Source of the DNA: Rheinheimera maricola
GTDB taxonomy: Bacteria; Pseudomonadota; Gammaproteobacteria; Enterobacterales; Alteromonadaceae
NCBI RefSeq assembly: GCF_016918075.2
Contig: NZ_JAERPS020000007.1
Span: 124,001 to 188,000, forward strand
Direction: 5' to 3'
DNA length: 64,000 nucleotides
The notes beneath the pieces were generated by a model. That model did no database searches and was not told the DNA's origin. It worked only from the letters and a program-made list of their open reading frames with translations. The position numbers and the translations under genes are program-made. Positions 25,601 to 33,539 of the stretch are shown in pieces (the stretch's first letter is position 1; every line of letters begins with the position of its first letter).

Positions 25601-27026
25601 ACGGCTGCTAGCGCATCAGGAAAAAAATATTATCGATAGTATTTCAGTAGCCGGTTCACTTCGAGACTTTGATAAGGTTAAAGCTCAAATAAGAGAGTAC
25701 TCAGGTGTTCAGAGCGATCAGACTAAAGTAAATGACATTACCCAAAAAGCTCGCCTTAAGCTAATAGAGTTAGCGAATGTATATGCAACAGAACTGCGTT
25801 TTGAGCAAGCAAACAAATTGATTAAAGAGGCAGTCGAATTTGGCTTGTCGAGGTCAGAAGCTGCTCCACTATTTTCTAAAATAGAGAAACTTGAGCTGGC
25901 GCAAAAACGACAATTACAACAACAAGAGAAAGAAAGTCAAATAGAATCATTGACACAAAGTGCACTAGCATTTTTGCAAGTAGCAAACTTCTCTGGTGCA
26001 GATAAGATAAAGCAAGATTTAGTTAATCTCGGAGGGATATCTAATGATGTGACCCGAGTCATCGAAAATGCATACGGTAAGGCATACTTTAAGAAATCAT
26101 CAGAGTCTTACAGCAAGCTCGATATTGATAGCGCAGAAAATTGGCTAGAGAAAGCTTTGCAGCATGATCCTGAAAATGCAACATTTATAGCAACTAAACC
26201 TCGATATAGGGCCGTTAGTGCAATCCTCAACGCACGGACTAGGAATCCCACCCTTGCACATAAATTGAAGCAGTCGGCAATCAAAATGTTTCCTAATGAC
26301 AGTATTATCATGTCCATTGATATTGAGACTAAGCTAACTAGTACTTCAAGCACTAACCGCTCTACAGTTTCGCGCAATACAACGAATGCTGTTGTGCAAC
26401 AAGACATCGCAAAGTCAGTGCCTTGCCGGCCAGATATGGCGGGAAAAGGCAATGTGTTTACTTGTAGGGATGTATTAACATCGGTATCTAGCGGGCCTTA
26501 CTTGATTGTCTTACCAAGTTTCAACGGTAAGTCGCTTGCTATGACCAAATATGAAATTCGAATTGGGGAATTTAATATATTTTGCACAGAAACCAAAAGC
26601 TGTACTGCAATACGTGGAGATGAATTAGAGCCTGCTACCGGTTTATCAATTGCAGATATTGGCCGGTTTACTAACTGGCTAACACGCACTACGGGGAACC
26701 TGTATCGGTTGCCAACTGTTGCAGAGTGGCGTTATGCAGCTCAAGCGAATGGTGAACAGCCTACTGTTATTAATTGTAGAATTGACGGTGATGATAGAAA
26801 AATCCAGCCAGTAAATTTTGAGCGTTTAACTACATCAAATGGTTGGGGGCTGAGTAATTATCTAGGAAATGCTCAAGAGATAGCGACGGTACGAAATGGT
26901 CATGTTGCTTTGGGAGGTTACTATTTGGATGATATCTCACAATGCAATGTTAATTTCAGCAGATTCTTAACTCAGTATATTGATAACCTGACGGGATTCA
27001 GATTAGTGAGGGAGCTTAAGAATTAA
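22641..27026 (+). CDS. ppkA: Membrane Ser/Thr kinase PpkA-like with C-terminal FGE/SUMF1 domain
   Basis: 1461 aa. After an acidic N-terminal region with two DDDRTVI/DDDRTII repeats comes an Hanks-type kinase (about 155-430): GHGGMGDVYK (161-170), AIK Lys189, catalytic HSDLKPNN with Asp284, and DFG Asp302. The usual HRD Arg is Ser, so activation-loop control may differ. A membrane segment (about 437-457) leads to about 800 residues of helical/coiled-coil, TPR-like sequence, then a formylglycine-generating-enzyme (sulfatase-modifying) fold at about 1290-1461 (MTKYEIRIGEFNIFC, YRLPTVAEWRYAA, TGFRLVREL). Pseudomonas PpkA ends in a vWA domain instead. Likely senses envelope signals and phosphorylates Fha to start T6SS assembly. 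Stop and next start are one base apart. Confidence 0.9.
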   Translation: MQLKNLEASLANYISKKGELANVEADISRCISEDAELSKAVFTLLKDYLDNSLIDVQIFTHLAQFTRAQIQKEDIKTDYDDDRTVIDALLDDDRTIIQTITPSGDESEDAQSVPNISASTTSPTNSTSNSWSQPFVEDAKEIQLQVGSVIKERFKLIQFIGHGGMGDVYKAEDLRRLDAGDIESYVAIKVLNKEFREHPDSLRALQREARKTQGLAHPHIVNVYDFDRDNFHVFMTMEFMIGRPLNEVLREHKTGFDYSFAIKYVSELCDALHYAHRRGVVHSDLKPNNVFLTTNNEIKIFDFGIARAAGIATNSTQQMDTFDAGVIGALTPAYASPEMLDEENEADVRDDIYALGCIVYEVFTGSHPFVLKGKKIPGNIAKQNGMQPGRIKGLSKRQQSAVEKCLVFDRNNRMKSVTEFKNAFFNMYPLVTTRKLISAFVGFGVITSVLIYAVNYYSNKDINNLIALIESRQLNDVHAEVSNLLKQDKAKQARVFEDSKLKIILRDYLRDVAIEQAEREEFNHALKTLKLAAEIYSDSIEINTLESQVAAQRNARVIEIYEELDSILADRESVIKNHGKIFPILTSLAKVDDVNKRLENTQPLFKLQEAISYAIDSGNFILAEDIAKSLILVVESRDAFDTFRPQMLAQNARIDELKLLKLNQQRVHELLKNTVMSKDSSLENFISYQDNLKQLVTLAPDNPDVILLQDQLFELLNSRVNQLITTKDWQTATALTEKLNHLVSDSKLSAIQMEIEKQRSSYATGLTKMMQDIQDFARNEQPEKAALLLRSLDVTQLDYTVIRDLNDAVATSWLLAARQGKTLNQWTNAQQFLANASELDTSAAIKQQLADEQGSIKQAQLVYAQQTKEQEERLALDARQREIEKYVSDITDKFQQDDFSVAELSSIRNSLDRLTEKSPGHPILETAPKQFVDKILAQLERLAINDLNEALSFAKEANSYLGNSADINNAIADIDLRISRQQVEEKQRLLAHQEKNIIDSISVAGSLRDFDKVKAQIREYSGVQSDQTKVNDITQKARLKLIELANVYATELRFEQANKLIKEAVEFGLSRSEAAPLFSKIEKLELAQKRQLQQQEKESQIESLTQSALAFLQVANFSGADKIKQDLVNLGGISNDVTRVIENAYGKAYFKKSSESYSKLDIDSAENWLEKALQHDPENATFIATKPRYRAVSAILNARTRNPTLAHKLKQSAIKMFPNDSIIMSIDIETKLTSTSSTNRSTVSRNTTNAVVQQDIAKSVPCRPDMAGKGNVFTCRDVLTSVSSGPYLIVLPSFNGKSLAMTKYEIRIGEFNIFCTETKSCTAIRGDELEPATGLSIADIGRFTNWLTRTTGNLYRLPTVAEWRYAAQANGEQPTVINCRIDGDDRKIQPVNFERLTTSNGWGLSNYLGNAQEIATVRNGHVALGGYYLDDISQCNVNFSRFLTQYIDNLTGFRLVRELKN

Positions 27027-27027
27027 T

Positions 27028-27651
27028 ATGAATGCATTGCACAAACTATCAACACAATATTTTAAGCGAGAAATTACTCAACAGGATTACAGAAATAGAA
27101 GGAAATTTCTTATTGAGTCAATTCTAGACGGTCAGTATGCTGAGCTGAATTCTATTACCAATGTTCCTTTTAAAGCCGAGCTGGAGATAACGCAGCAAGG
27201 CCAAGAGTTTAAAGTAGTGTTGGATGCGCAACCGAAAGCGAACATTCGGTCAAAGCAATCTACTTTCCGCTGCATTGCGGTTTTGGTTTTATCATTGTGC
27301 TTTTTAGGCTTCATTTATAGAGATATGTTGTTCCAAAAGCTAACTCAATATGCACCAGCGGTTGCAGAAGTCATTTCTGCTCTAAAATTGCAAGGAAGTG
27401 CAGAGCAAAATGCAGCATCCCAGATAACTTCTCTTACTGAATTATGGCAACAAGCTATAAGCACGAACCAATTGACTGAGAAAAACATCACCTTGATTAC
27501 ATCACTATGGCATCAGACATCGTTCAAAGAACGAGAAGAGTTTGCTGCGCTTCTTCGGCAATACGTTAAGCGCTGGGAGAGTGAATTTGATAAGGAAATC
27601 GAAGTGAGCTTGACCAACCGAATCATGCAAATACTTGATATTCAGCCTTAG
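27028..27651 (+). CDS. Single-pass membrane protein linked to the T6SS kinase, unknown
   Basis: 207 aa, starting one base after ppkA. A hydrophilic N-terminal part of about 85 residues, with LSTQYFKREITQQDYRNRRK similar to short motifs in other membrane-anchored T6SS regulators, is followed by one membrane helix (about 87-103, CIAVLVLSLCFLGFIY) and a helical C-terminal domain. Its stop is one base from the convergent tagH stop. Position argues for a role with PpkA. I do not recognise the family. Confidence 0.7.
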   Translation: MNALHKLSTQYFKREITQQDYRNRRKFLIESILDGQYAELNSITNVPFKAELEITQQGQEFKVVLDAQPKANIRSKQSTFRCIAVLVLSLCFLGFIYRDMLFQKLTQYAPAVAEVISALKLQGSAEQNAASQITSLTELWQQAISTNQLTEKNITLITSLWHQTSFKEREEFAALLRQYVKRWESEFDKEIEVSLTNRIMQILDIQP

Positions 27652-28917
27652 TTACTTATTAAGCTTAGAAATTTGTTCTTCATAATGCTCCCTGAAGTGT
27701 TTGATAAAAATATTGCTTGAGTCTGATTGTGCATTTTCTGCTATTTTTTCATAAACTTGGCAGTAGATATCCCAATATTTCGCTTTTTTGCTCAGAGCGA
27801 ACCCAACACTAAATTCTTCCTCTAGTGACTTGGGATCGAAAGACTCAATAGTCTGTTGTATTGCAGCATTCAGGCCGCTAATCATAGCTAACTGATGGGC
27901 TTTCGCATCATTCACTGCTTCTTTAGCTGCATTAACAGGATCTATATATCCGCTTTCTTGAGTGAGCATTTTGGCCAATGCATCTTCTGGCGTTCCTGAA
28001 AATTTGAATGCGTTGTTTTTTTCCTGACGAATTTTTGTTTGATCTAGACCAAGCTTTTCTTTCATTAAAGACCGAGCGTTTAGTACTCCCATCATGCCTT
28101 CGGTTAGTGTCTTGAGTAGAACACCTGCAACTCTGAGAACCTCCACTTTGTTTTGGCCTAATAACTGAGATGGCTCCATATTTAACTCTTTTAGAAACGC
28201 TCGCATCGCTATAGTATCCTGAGATAAATCGTTAACTAAGTCGTTGTCTTGAGATCTGTTCGGGTATGGAGACTCAAATGGTTGATAATGCATTGCTTGC
28301 TGCGATTGTGGAGCAACAACCTGGCTCCGTTGCTGCGGCTCCGGGGTTGTAGGCGTATCAGGTTCGTCGTCAAAAAAATCTTCAATGTTAAAGTTTAATG
28401 ATTCAGGTGGGGAGGCGTTAATTTGGATGCTATTGTCAACTATAGGCTCAATTATAGCCTGTGTTTCAGGTTGAATATTCGGTTTGCTAACTGATTCAAA
28501 TATTCCAACTATGGGGTCTTGCCGTTCGTTTGTAGCGTTGCGAGATAAAGATGGAGGTGCGATAAAGTCGGGCTTTAGGGAAACATCCAGATTTTGTAAT
28601 TCGGTAATATCATCTACCAATAATACGCTTTCACCAATGCTTATTAAGTCACCTTTAGACAATAAAAACGTTTGGCCTTTTTTTAATGTGATTGTTTCGT
28701 TAATTATAGTGCCCGTTGAAGAGGTATCTCTAATAAACCAATTGCCCCCAATCTCATACACGCTAGCGTGATATCGAGAGACAAACTTACTTGGGTCGTG
28801 TAGCACGAAAGAATTGTCTGGAGCTCTGCCAATAGAGCTCTCTTGAGTCAGTTTTTCTGTCTGTTTATAGGGCGTATTTGCGTTTTTAAAGCTTTGCCAA
28901 GTCAACAGTATGGCCAC
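27652..28917 (-). CDS. tagH: T6SS FHA-domain protein TagH (Fha)
   Basis: 421 aa. The N-terminal FHA domain (about 20-100) shows SSIGRAPDN, VSRYHASVYE and DTSSTGTIIN, keeping the Arg/Ser/His residues that hold phosphothreonine. A Pro/Gln-rich linker (about 185-235) follows, then the C-terminal domain found in T6SS FHA proteins (NMEPSQLLGQNKVEVLRVAG to FREHYEEQIS). Fha is the target of PpkA and PppA. It is on the strand opposite to the kinase operon and convergent with it, so it has its own promoter in 28918-28978. Confidence 0.93.
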   Translation of the reverse strand: MAILLTWQSFKNANTPYKQTEKLTQESSIGRAPDNSFVLHDPSKFVSRYHASVYEIGGNWFIRDTSSTGTIINETITLKKGQTFLLSKGDLISIGESVLLVDDITELQNLDVSLKPDFIAPPSLSRNATNERQDPIVGIFESVSKPNIQPETQAIIEPIVDNSIQINASPPESLNFNIEDFFDDEPDTPTTPEPQQRSQVVAPQSQQAMHYQPFESPYPNRSQDNDLVNDLSQDTIAMRAFLKELNMEPSQLLGQNKVEVLRVAGVLLKTLTEGMMGVLNARSLMKEKLGLDQTKIRQEKNNAFKFSGTPEDALAKMLTQESGYIDPVNAAKEAVNDAKAHQLAMISGLNAAIQQTIESFDPKSLEEEFSVGFALSKKAKYWDIYCQVYEKIAENAQSDSSNIFIKHFREHYEEQISKLNK

Positions 28918-28978
28918 TATAGATCCTTTGAGCGTGTGTTATCAGATTGCAAATAGTATATATCATACGCATTTCGGT

Positions 28979-29194
28979 TTACCAGACTAGATGTTTGGGC
29001 TTCATGGCAATACTGCACTTACGACCATGCAGTATGTAACGCAGTAAGAACCGTTTAGAGCCACTTTTACCCGACAGTAACTTCAGGCCAGATATTTCCG
29101 TATCAGAGTATTCAGACTTGGTTGAGCGTGAGCTGGCGGGGTTGGCAGGCAGTGCCGCTATGACGGTATTGGTAAATCGGAACCGTTTTAACAT
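28979..29194 (-). pseudogene. Tyrosine integrase remnant, N-terminal arm-binding domain only
   Basis: 71 codons that resemble the arm-type DNA-binding N-terminus of phage/island integrases: FTNTVIAALPANP, then SEYSDTEISGLKLL and GSKRFLLRY-x-x-HGRK. A full integrase has about 400 residues with catalytic R-H-R-Y; here the frame stops after MKPKHLVW and tagH begins 61 bases further on, so nothing of the catalytic domain can follow. It is a relic marking an old integration at the right edge of the T6SS genes. Confidence 0.65.
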
Positions 29195-29454
29195 GCGTTC
29201 TCCATCATTAATTAATTCAGGAAATTAATATATGTTTGGATGCGGTAAGTTTACGGCTAAGGCATAGCGCTCGGTCGTTTTTCTCCAACCAGCTAAGGAT
29301 GGTTGTGTGCTGACCAACAACAAATGTAACGCATTGACCGTAGTGTATTTGTTGCTTGCTTTTATGTTGAACTGGTAAAAAAAGAGCTAGATATGTTCCT
29401 GAAAATGCATATTATGGAATAAATTAGTTGTACTTTACATTCAGGAATTTACAC
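29195..29454. other. AT-rich intergenic region
   Basis: About 260 bases between the integrase relic and the divergent membrane-protein gene. I see no gene. An AGGAA ribosome site for the next gene lies at its end. No promoter stands out clearly. Confidence 0.4.
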
Positions 29455-31221
29455 ATGGAAGTCAGCGCAGATAACTACACGGTAACTCCTCAGCGGCAAA
29501 AAATTAGTAAACAGCTCTATATTTTCGCTTGGGCGATAGAGATTTTTGCTGTCTTAATTGGACTTGCTATCGCTTTGATGCAAGGTATCACGTCTTTTAG
29601 TGAGTCCATGTCAAATAAAGGCAGTGTAGGATTTGCTGGAATCTCTAATATTACGATAGCAGTTTTGCCTTTTATCATGGTCGCAATAGTGGAACTGACC
29701 AAAATCCCCTTTGTCCAGGCTTTCTATCATTCAACTTTATGGCGTTGGAAGCTGATATTCGGTATCAGTCTTTGTTTTATTGCTTTCATAACTTTTGAAT
29801 CCGCACTTAATGGCTTTGAACGTAACTTCAGCGGGATGATGTATGGAATTGACAAAAATAAGAAAGAATTAATAAGTCTAGAAGAATCAATGCTGCCACT
29901 AGAAGAACAACGCACGCGCCTAGAGTCATTAACCGCTGAGCAAATCGAAACTGATTACAGTAATCGTTTAAAGCAAATTTCAGCTGAACGTGATGAGGCA
30001 TCACGCCTTATCAACCAACGAATTGCTGACATTAGAGGATCTGTGCAATCTGAGGTTACCAAAAGCCTCGAACAAAGTATTGCAGATAAGCGTAAGGAAG
30101 CAGAACAGCTTCGTAGTGAGTTAGCTTCTGAAATAGCCAGGATGTCTAAAGAGTTGGAAACTTCTCTTAGCTCTATTAGCGGAGATCTTCGAGTTCAACG
30201 TGAAAACCTTAATCGCCAGCTTAACGATGAAACAAGTTCACTTCGAGAATTAAAACAGCAAGTAAACAAAGAGATTGACGATGCAAATTTCTTAACTAGA
30301 GGAAAAGTTAAAGAAGACGGTGAGCGCCGCATATCTGAAAAAGAAAATTTGATTTCGGAAATTCGACAGCAGCTTAACAGCCTGACAATTGTCAATAAAG
30401 AACAGGCTATGACAAACAACTATCAAAACAATGTTGCGAAAATAAGGAATGACTTTAATCAGCGGCTTGCTGATATTGATGGCGAAATCCGCACCTTAAC
30501 TGGTGAGCTGCAGCGGAGTCTCGGGCAGCGGCAAAGTGATGTTTCTGGGCAACTTAATGCACTTCAGCGTGAGCTAAATAGCTTAAATGAAACTTTTATA
30601 CAGCAGCAAAAAGAAAATGAAGCTCGTAGAAACGAAGATTTATCTCTTTTGAGCGACAACAACGCAAGAATAGCCGCCATTACAGCGCAGTTAGAAGATA
30701 AAAAAATCAAACGCATTGCAGTTCGAGATGTCATCAACCAAAAGGTTGGAGATAATCAGATTTATCGAATGGCACAGTGGTTCTTTGATAAAGAGTCTGC
30801 GGCTGATTTAGATAGAAGCCAAGTTGCAGTTATTGCAATGATTTGGTTTGGCAGTCTCGCAGCTCTTATTGCATTCACAGGCATCATTTTAGCTCTAGCT
30901 TCATGCGCAATTAATGATCCGAAAAATGCTGGGGATAAGAGAGCACACCGGAATAGCTTATCACTTTTACTAATGTCGTTACGTCGATACTTTGTATCAA
31001 AGAGACGCCGTTACAAAGAGCCAATAATTCATGAAGTCCCTCGAGACGTGGTTAAAGAGGTCCCTGTGGATCGCGTCGTTAAAGTTGAAGTGCCCGTAGA
31101 AGTGGTAAAAAGAGAAATTGTGCATGTGCCCTTCTATACCAATGATAAATCGCTAATTGAAATCACTGAAGGCCACGATAAGTTCTTCAGGTTCAAAGGT
31201 GCGACAACTAATGGGCAATAA
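29455..31221 (+). CDS. Large membrane-anchored coiled-coil protein, unknown
   Basis: 588 aa from the ATG at 29455, with AGGAA seven bases before; the TTG at 29428 is less likely. Three membrane segments near the N-terminus (about 22-44, 58-80, 97-115) are followed by about 310 residues of heptad-patterned, charged coiled coil (130-440), a fourth membrane segment (about 468-492), a basic stretch (SKRRRYKEP) and a Val/Pro/Glu repeat (VPVDRVVKVEVPVEVVKREI). The layout suggests a membrane platform with a long rod. It overlaps the next membrane protein gene by 11 bases, so they form a pair. Family not recognised; DUF4407-like topology is possible. Confidence 0.72.
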   Translation: MEVSADNYTVTPQRQKISKQLYIFAWAIEIFAVLIGLAIALMQGITSFSESMSNKGSVGFAGISNITIAVLPFIMVAIVELTKIPFVQAFYHSTLWRWKLIFGISLCFIAFITFESALNGFERNFSGMMYGIDKNKKELISLEESMLPLEEQRTRLESLTAEQIETDYSNRLKQISAERDEASRLINQRIADIRGSVQSEVTKSLEQSIADKRKEAEQLRSELASEIARMSKELETSLSSISGDLRVQRENLNRQLNDETSSLRELKQQVNKEIDDANFLTRGKVKEDGERRISEKENLISEIRQQLNSLTIVNKEQAMTNNYQNNVAKIRNDFNQRLADIDGEIRTLTGELQRSLGQRQSDVSGQLNALQRELNSLNETFIQQQKENEARRNEDLSLLSDNNARIAAITAQLEDKKIKRIAVRDVINQKVGDNQIYRMAQWFFDKESAADLDRSQVAVIAMIWFGSLAALIAFTGIILALASCAINDPKNAGDKRAHRNSLSLLLMSLRRYFVSKRRRYKEPIIHEVPRDVVKEVPVDRVVKVEVPVEVVKREIVHVPFYTNDKSLIEITEGHDKFFRFKGATTNGQ

Positions 31222-31795
31222 AAGCATAGGTTACCAAACTGAAAACTTTGGCCCGATTAATAGAGCAATTGATGCAGAAATAGCACGACAACATCAGCTT
31301 TCAGAAAGCTTACGTTCTCAAACAGAACTTAATAAGTCATTAATTGTGTTGAGATGGGCGGGTGTTGCTGCACTAATTATCATTTCAGTAAGTTTCGCCT
31401 TCTGGATTTTGACTGCAAAGCCTGAACCAAAATTGTATCGTGAACTAGATAGTTCGATCGATGTGCGACAAGCAGTTGAGCGTGTTTCTGAAAACACAAA
31501 TACGTTAGATGCGATGATTAAGACGCAATTTACCGTTTTTGAAACGGTTACTACTGACACTGGTAAGAAAGTGGTAACAGGCCGCGTATATGAGCCCCTA
31601 AATTTGGATAAACCAACCTGGCAATATTGCTATCTTTCGGTAGAAATGGATACGGAATCCCCATTAATCGATACGTCAAACCAAGATATTCTGATGCGAA
31701 CTCTCGCAAATAAACGAAGTGACGATGAAGTGGAAACTGTTACAAAAGATTTAAACAACATAAAGCTGGCAAAAGAGTACTGTCGCTTTGTTTGA
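31211..31795 (+). CDS. Single-pass membrane partner of the coiled-coil protein, unknown
   Basis: 194 aa from the ATG at 31211, overlapping the previous gene by 11 bases. A hydrophilic N-terminal helix of about 50 residues, one membrane segment (LRWAGVAALIIISVSFAFWIL) and an extracytoplasmic domain of about 120 residues with two Cys (near PTWQYCYLSV and KEYCRFV) that may form a disulfide. Always read together with the 588-aa protein, it is probably part of the same complex. No known family seen. Confidence 0.68.
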   Translation: MGNKSIGYQTENFGPINRAIDAEIARQHQLSESLRSQTELNKSLIVLRWAGVAALIIISVSFAFWILTAKPEPKLYRELDSSIDVRQAVERVSENTNTLDAMIKTQFTVFETVTTDTGKKVVTGRVYEPLNLDKPTWQYCYLSVEMDTESPLIDTSNQDILMRTLANKRSDDEVETVTKDLNNIKLAKEYCRFV

Positions 31796-31811
31796 ACAGT
31801 CGCAACTATAA

Positions 31812-32208
31812 AGAAAGGGAATATCAATACCATCGCAGAACCGGGTTGACCCTTACGAGTGTCTGATCGCAGTAAAAGCAAAAGGTAATTTTCTTGGCAT
31901 TAGTAGCATTTTGCATAACGACAACAAGGAAATAGTATCCCAGTACAACCATAAAACCAGGTGCACTGGATATCAAGTGGGAGATTTGTAGCTCTAACAG
32001 CTATTCAGAGTTGTTCCTTTTAGATGATGCTGTGGCATTTTCCCATTGCGCCCATTGCTATAAGTCGCGTGATAACGAATTTAAAGCATCCTGGATAGCG
32101 GCAAACGCTTTAGCACTTGATAACAAACTGTCTCAGCAACAGATAGATAATTTTCTGTATAAAGATCTGGCAACTAAGGGCGCGCCATTTTGCTTTTGCT
32201 TAATATAA
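31812..32208 (+). pseudogene. Frameshifted small gene (about 125 codons), start lost
   Basis: Two adjacent frames read like one protein. Frame A from 31812 gives QNRVDPYECLIAVKAKGNFL, then ILHNDNKEIVSQYNHK. Frame B then gives PGALDIKWEICSSNSYSE, then FSHCAHCYKSRDNEFKAS to the stop at 32206-32208. Removing one A from the AAAA run near 31952-31955 would join them. AAGAAAGGG stands before frame A, but no ATG/GTG/TTG follows at the right distance. So the gene appears doubly broken, unless the sequence has an error. The C-x2-C motif might bind metal. It follows the membrane pair and may once have been its third gene. Confidence 0.45.
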
Positions 32209-32257
32209 TATCTTAAGCTTAGAAATCAAAATTAACTAAATTACAAACGGTTTTTTA

Positions 32258-32671
32258 ATGAAAGAATACGGTTTAGATAAGGGACATCCAATGGTTTTTT
32301 CTTCATTAGCAGAAGCTAAAAACTTTGCTTTAGCTAACCCAGGAAGTGTCATAGTCAGAAATCCGGATGGTGATGGTTTTATTATAAAAGGGTCTGTGAA
32401 ATCGGATAAAAACTCATATCGTCACGTTCAGGATGCTCGAAAACGTGAAGATAATGAACGTCTTGGTCAGCCCAAAAATGCTGGAATTAGCTGGTATGAC
32501 CGTGATATAGCAATTTTAATAAAACTTCACCAACAGCAGATAGCTGTAAATGATATAGCCAAACAACTTGAAAGGACTTCTGTAGCAATATCCGCTAAAT
32601 TGCTTAGTTTGGAATTAATCAGCGAACTAGAACATCAGAATAACATGGAACTATACTTGCGTGGTTCGTAA
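32258..32671 (+). CDS. Small protein with NPG-V-I-R-P-G-G motif, unknown (copy A)
   Basis: 137 aa. Residues about 13-44 (FSSLAEAKNFALANPGSVIV, then RNPDGDGFIIK) match the C-terminal end of the next protein (FEKAITWAKSNPGKVITRSP, then TGNGYIEK). The rest includes a helix-turn-helix-like stretch (QIAVNDIAKQLERTSVAISA), so DNA binding is possible. No signal or membrane segment. It is two bases upstream of the second gene's possible early start. Family not recognised. Confidence 0.62.
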   Translation: MKEYGLDKGHPMVFSSLAEAKNFALANPGSVIVRNPDGDGFIIKGSVKSDKNSYRHVQDARKREDNERLGQPKNAGISWYDRDIAILIKLHQQQIAVNDIAKQLERTSVAISAKLLSLELISELEHQNNMELYLRGS

Positions 32672-32697
32672 ATTTGAAAGATGAAGGGGAGCATACT

Positions 32698-33096
32698 ATG
32701 AGCGATTGGGAGGGTTTGTGCGATAGCATGGGTTGGACAAATGATGAGCATGCTACCGATAAACTGATAGATTATATAAATCATCACAATGAAGAAGAAC
32801 GCTATTCAAAGGAAGAAGAAAATTACCTCCTGGAAACTGGATATAAGACGGTCAAAGAATGGAGCGAAATTGGTCGTAGTGTGAAAAATGGAGTGCCAGG
32901 CACGTATTTACGTTACGCAAAAATTATGGTGTTCAGTGAATCAGATACGGTTGAAATTGGATTGAACAGTCATCATAACAGTTTATCAAATAAACTTCAT
33001 TTTCAAACATTTGAAAAGGCGATTACATGGGCAAAGAGTAATCCCGGAAAAGTCATTACGCGATCTCCAACAGGAAACGGATATATAGAGAAATGA
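32698..33096 (+). CDS. Small acidic protein sharing the NPG motif (copy B)
   Basis: 132 aa from the ATG at 32698, with AAGGGGAG before it; an ATG at 32674 in frame lacks such a site. The body is acidic (HHNEEERYSKEEENYLLETG), with a helical start like Myb/SANT-type or HTH-like segments (KTVKEWSEIGRSVKNG). The last 30 residues repeat the motif seen at the start of the preceding protein. Both likely derive from a shared domain placed at opposite ends. Function unknown. Confidence 0.62.
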   Translation: MSDWEGLCDSMGWTNDEHATDKLIDYINHHNEEERYSKEEENYLLETGYKTVKEWSEIGRSVKNGVPGTYLRYAKIMVFSESDTVEIGLNSHHNSLSNKLHFQTFEKAITWAKSNPGKVITRSPTGNGYIEK

Positions 33097-33188
33097 GATA
33101 TTACACACACAAGAATTAGTTGATTTTTTTGCAAGTTAAGTAAGCAGTGACTAAAGCCATGGTGTATAAATCATAATTATAACGATGT

Positions 33189-33431
33189 TCACCTAACGAT
33201 AGGCAGTTGCCGCCAGGATGTGGTGTAAGCTGGCGATAGCAACTCCCGCTTCATACTCCACTCTTGCTTAGTACCCTGGCTGGCAAACCACAGCGTTTTA
33301 CCCTGTTTGGCGTTAAGGGTATCCATCAGTTGCATCAGTTTTTGGTCAGTTTCTTTTTGCACTATGGGTTCATCAAACAAGCCGGGCTGGTATACACCGG
33401 GGTCGTAAAAATGGGCTAGCGCAGCTTTATG
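33189..33431 (-). pseudogene. umuC: umuC C-terminal fragment
   Basis: 80 codons resembling the end of UmuC, the catalytic subunit of DNA polymerase V: FYDPGVYQPGLFDE, then LMDTLNAKQGKTLWFASQG, KQEWSMKRELLSPAYTT and a normal stop. E. coli UmuC ends in a very similar block (GQGIQQQWQMKRAMLSPRYT). The rest of the roughly 420-residue gene is absent; homology stops near 33431 and the PEP-CTERM-like gene follows. A deletion or insertion removed the bulk. Confidence 0.7.
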
Positions 33432-33539
33432 AGCAAAAGAAAGGCCAGTCCAATCAACCAGCCTTGCTTGCCTCCTACCAACATCGTTGGCTGCAGTGGG
33501 TGTATGCAGGGTTAGAGCCCAGCATGCTGTGTCATGCCT

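Noticed and set aside
32011-32208. A 65-codon ORF with TTG start
   Set aside because: The sequence before the TTG is equally coding-like and open, and no ribosome site is present, so I treat it as the second half of a frameshifted gene.
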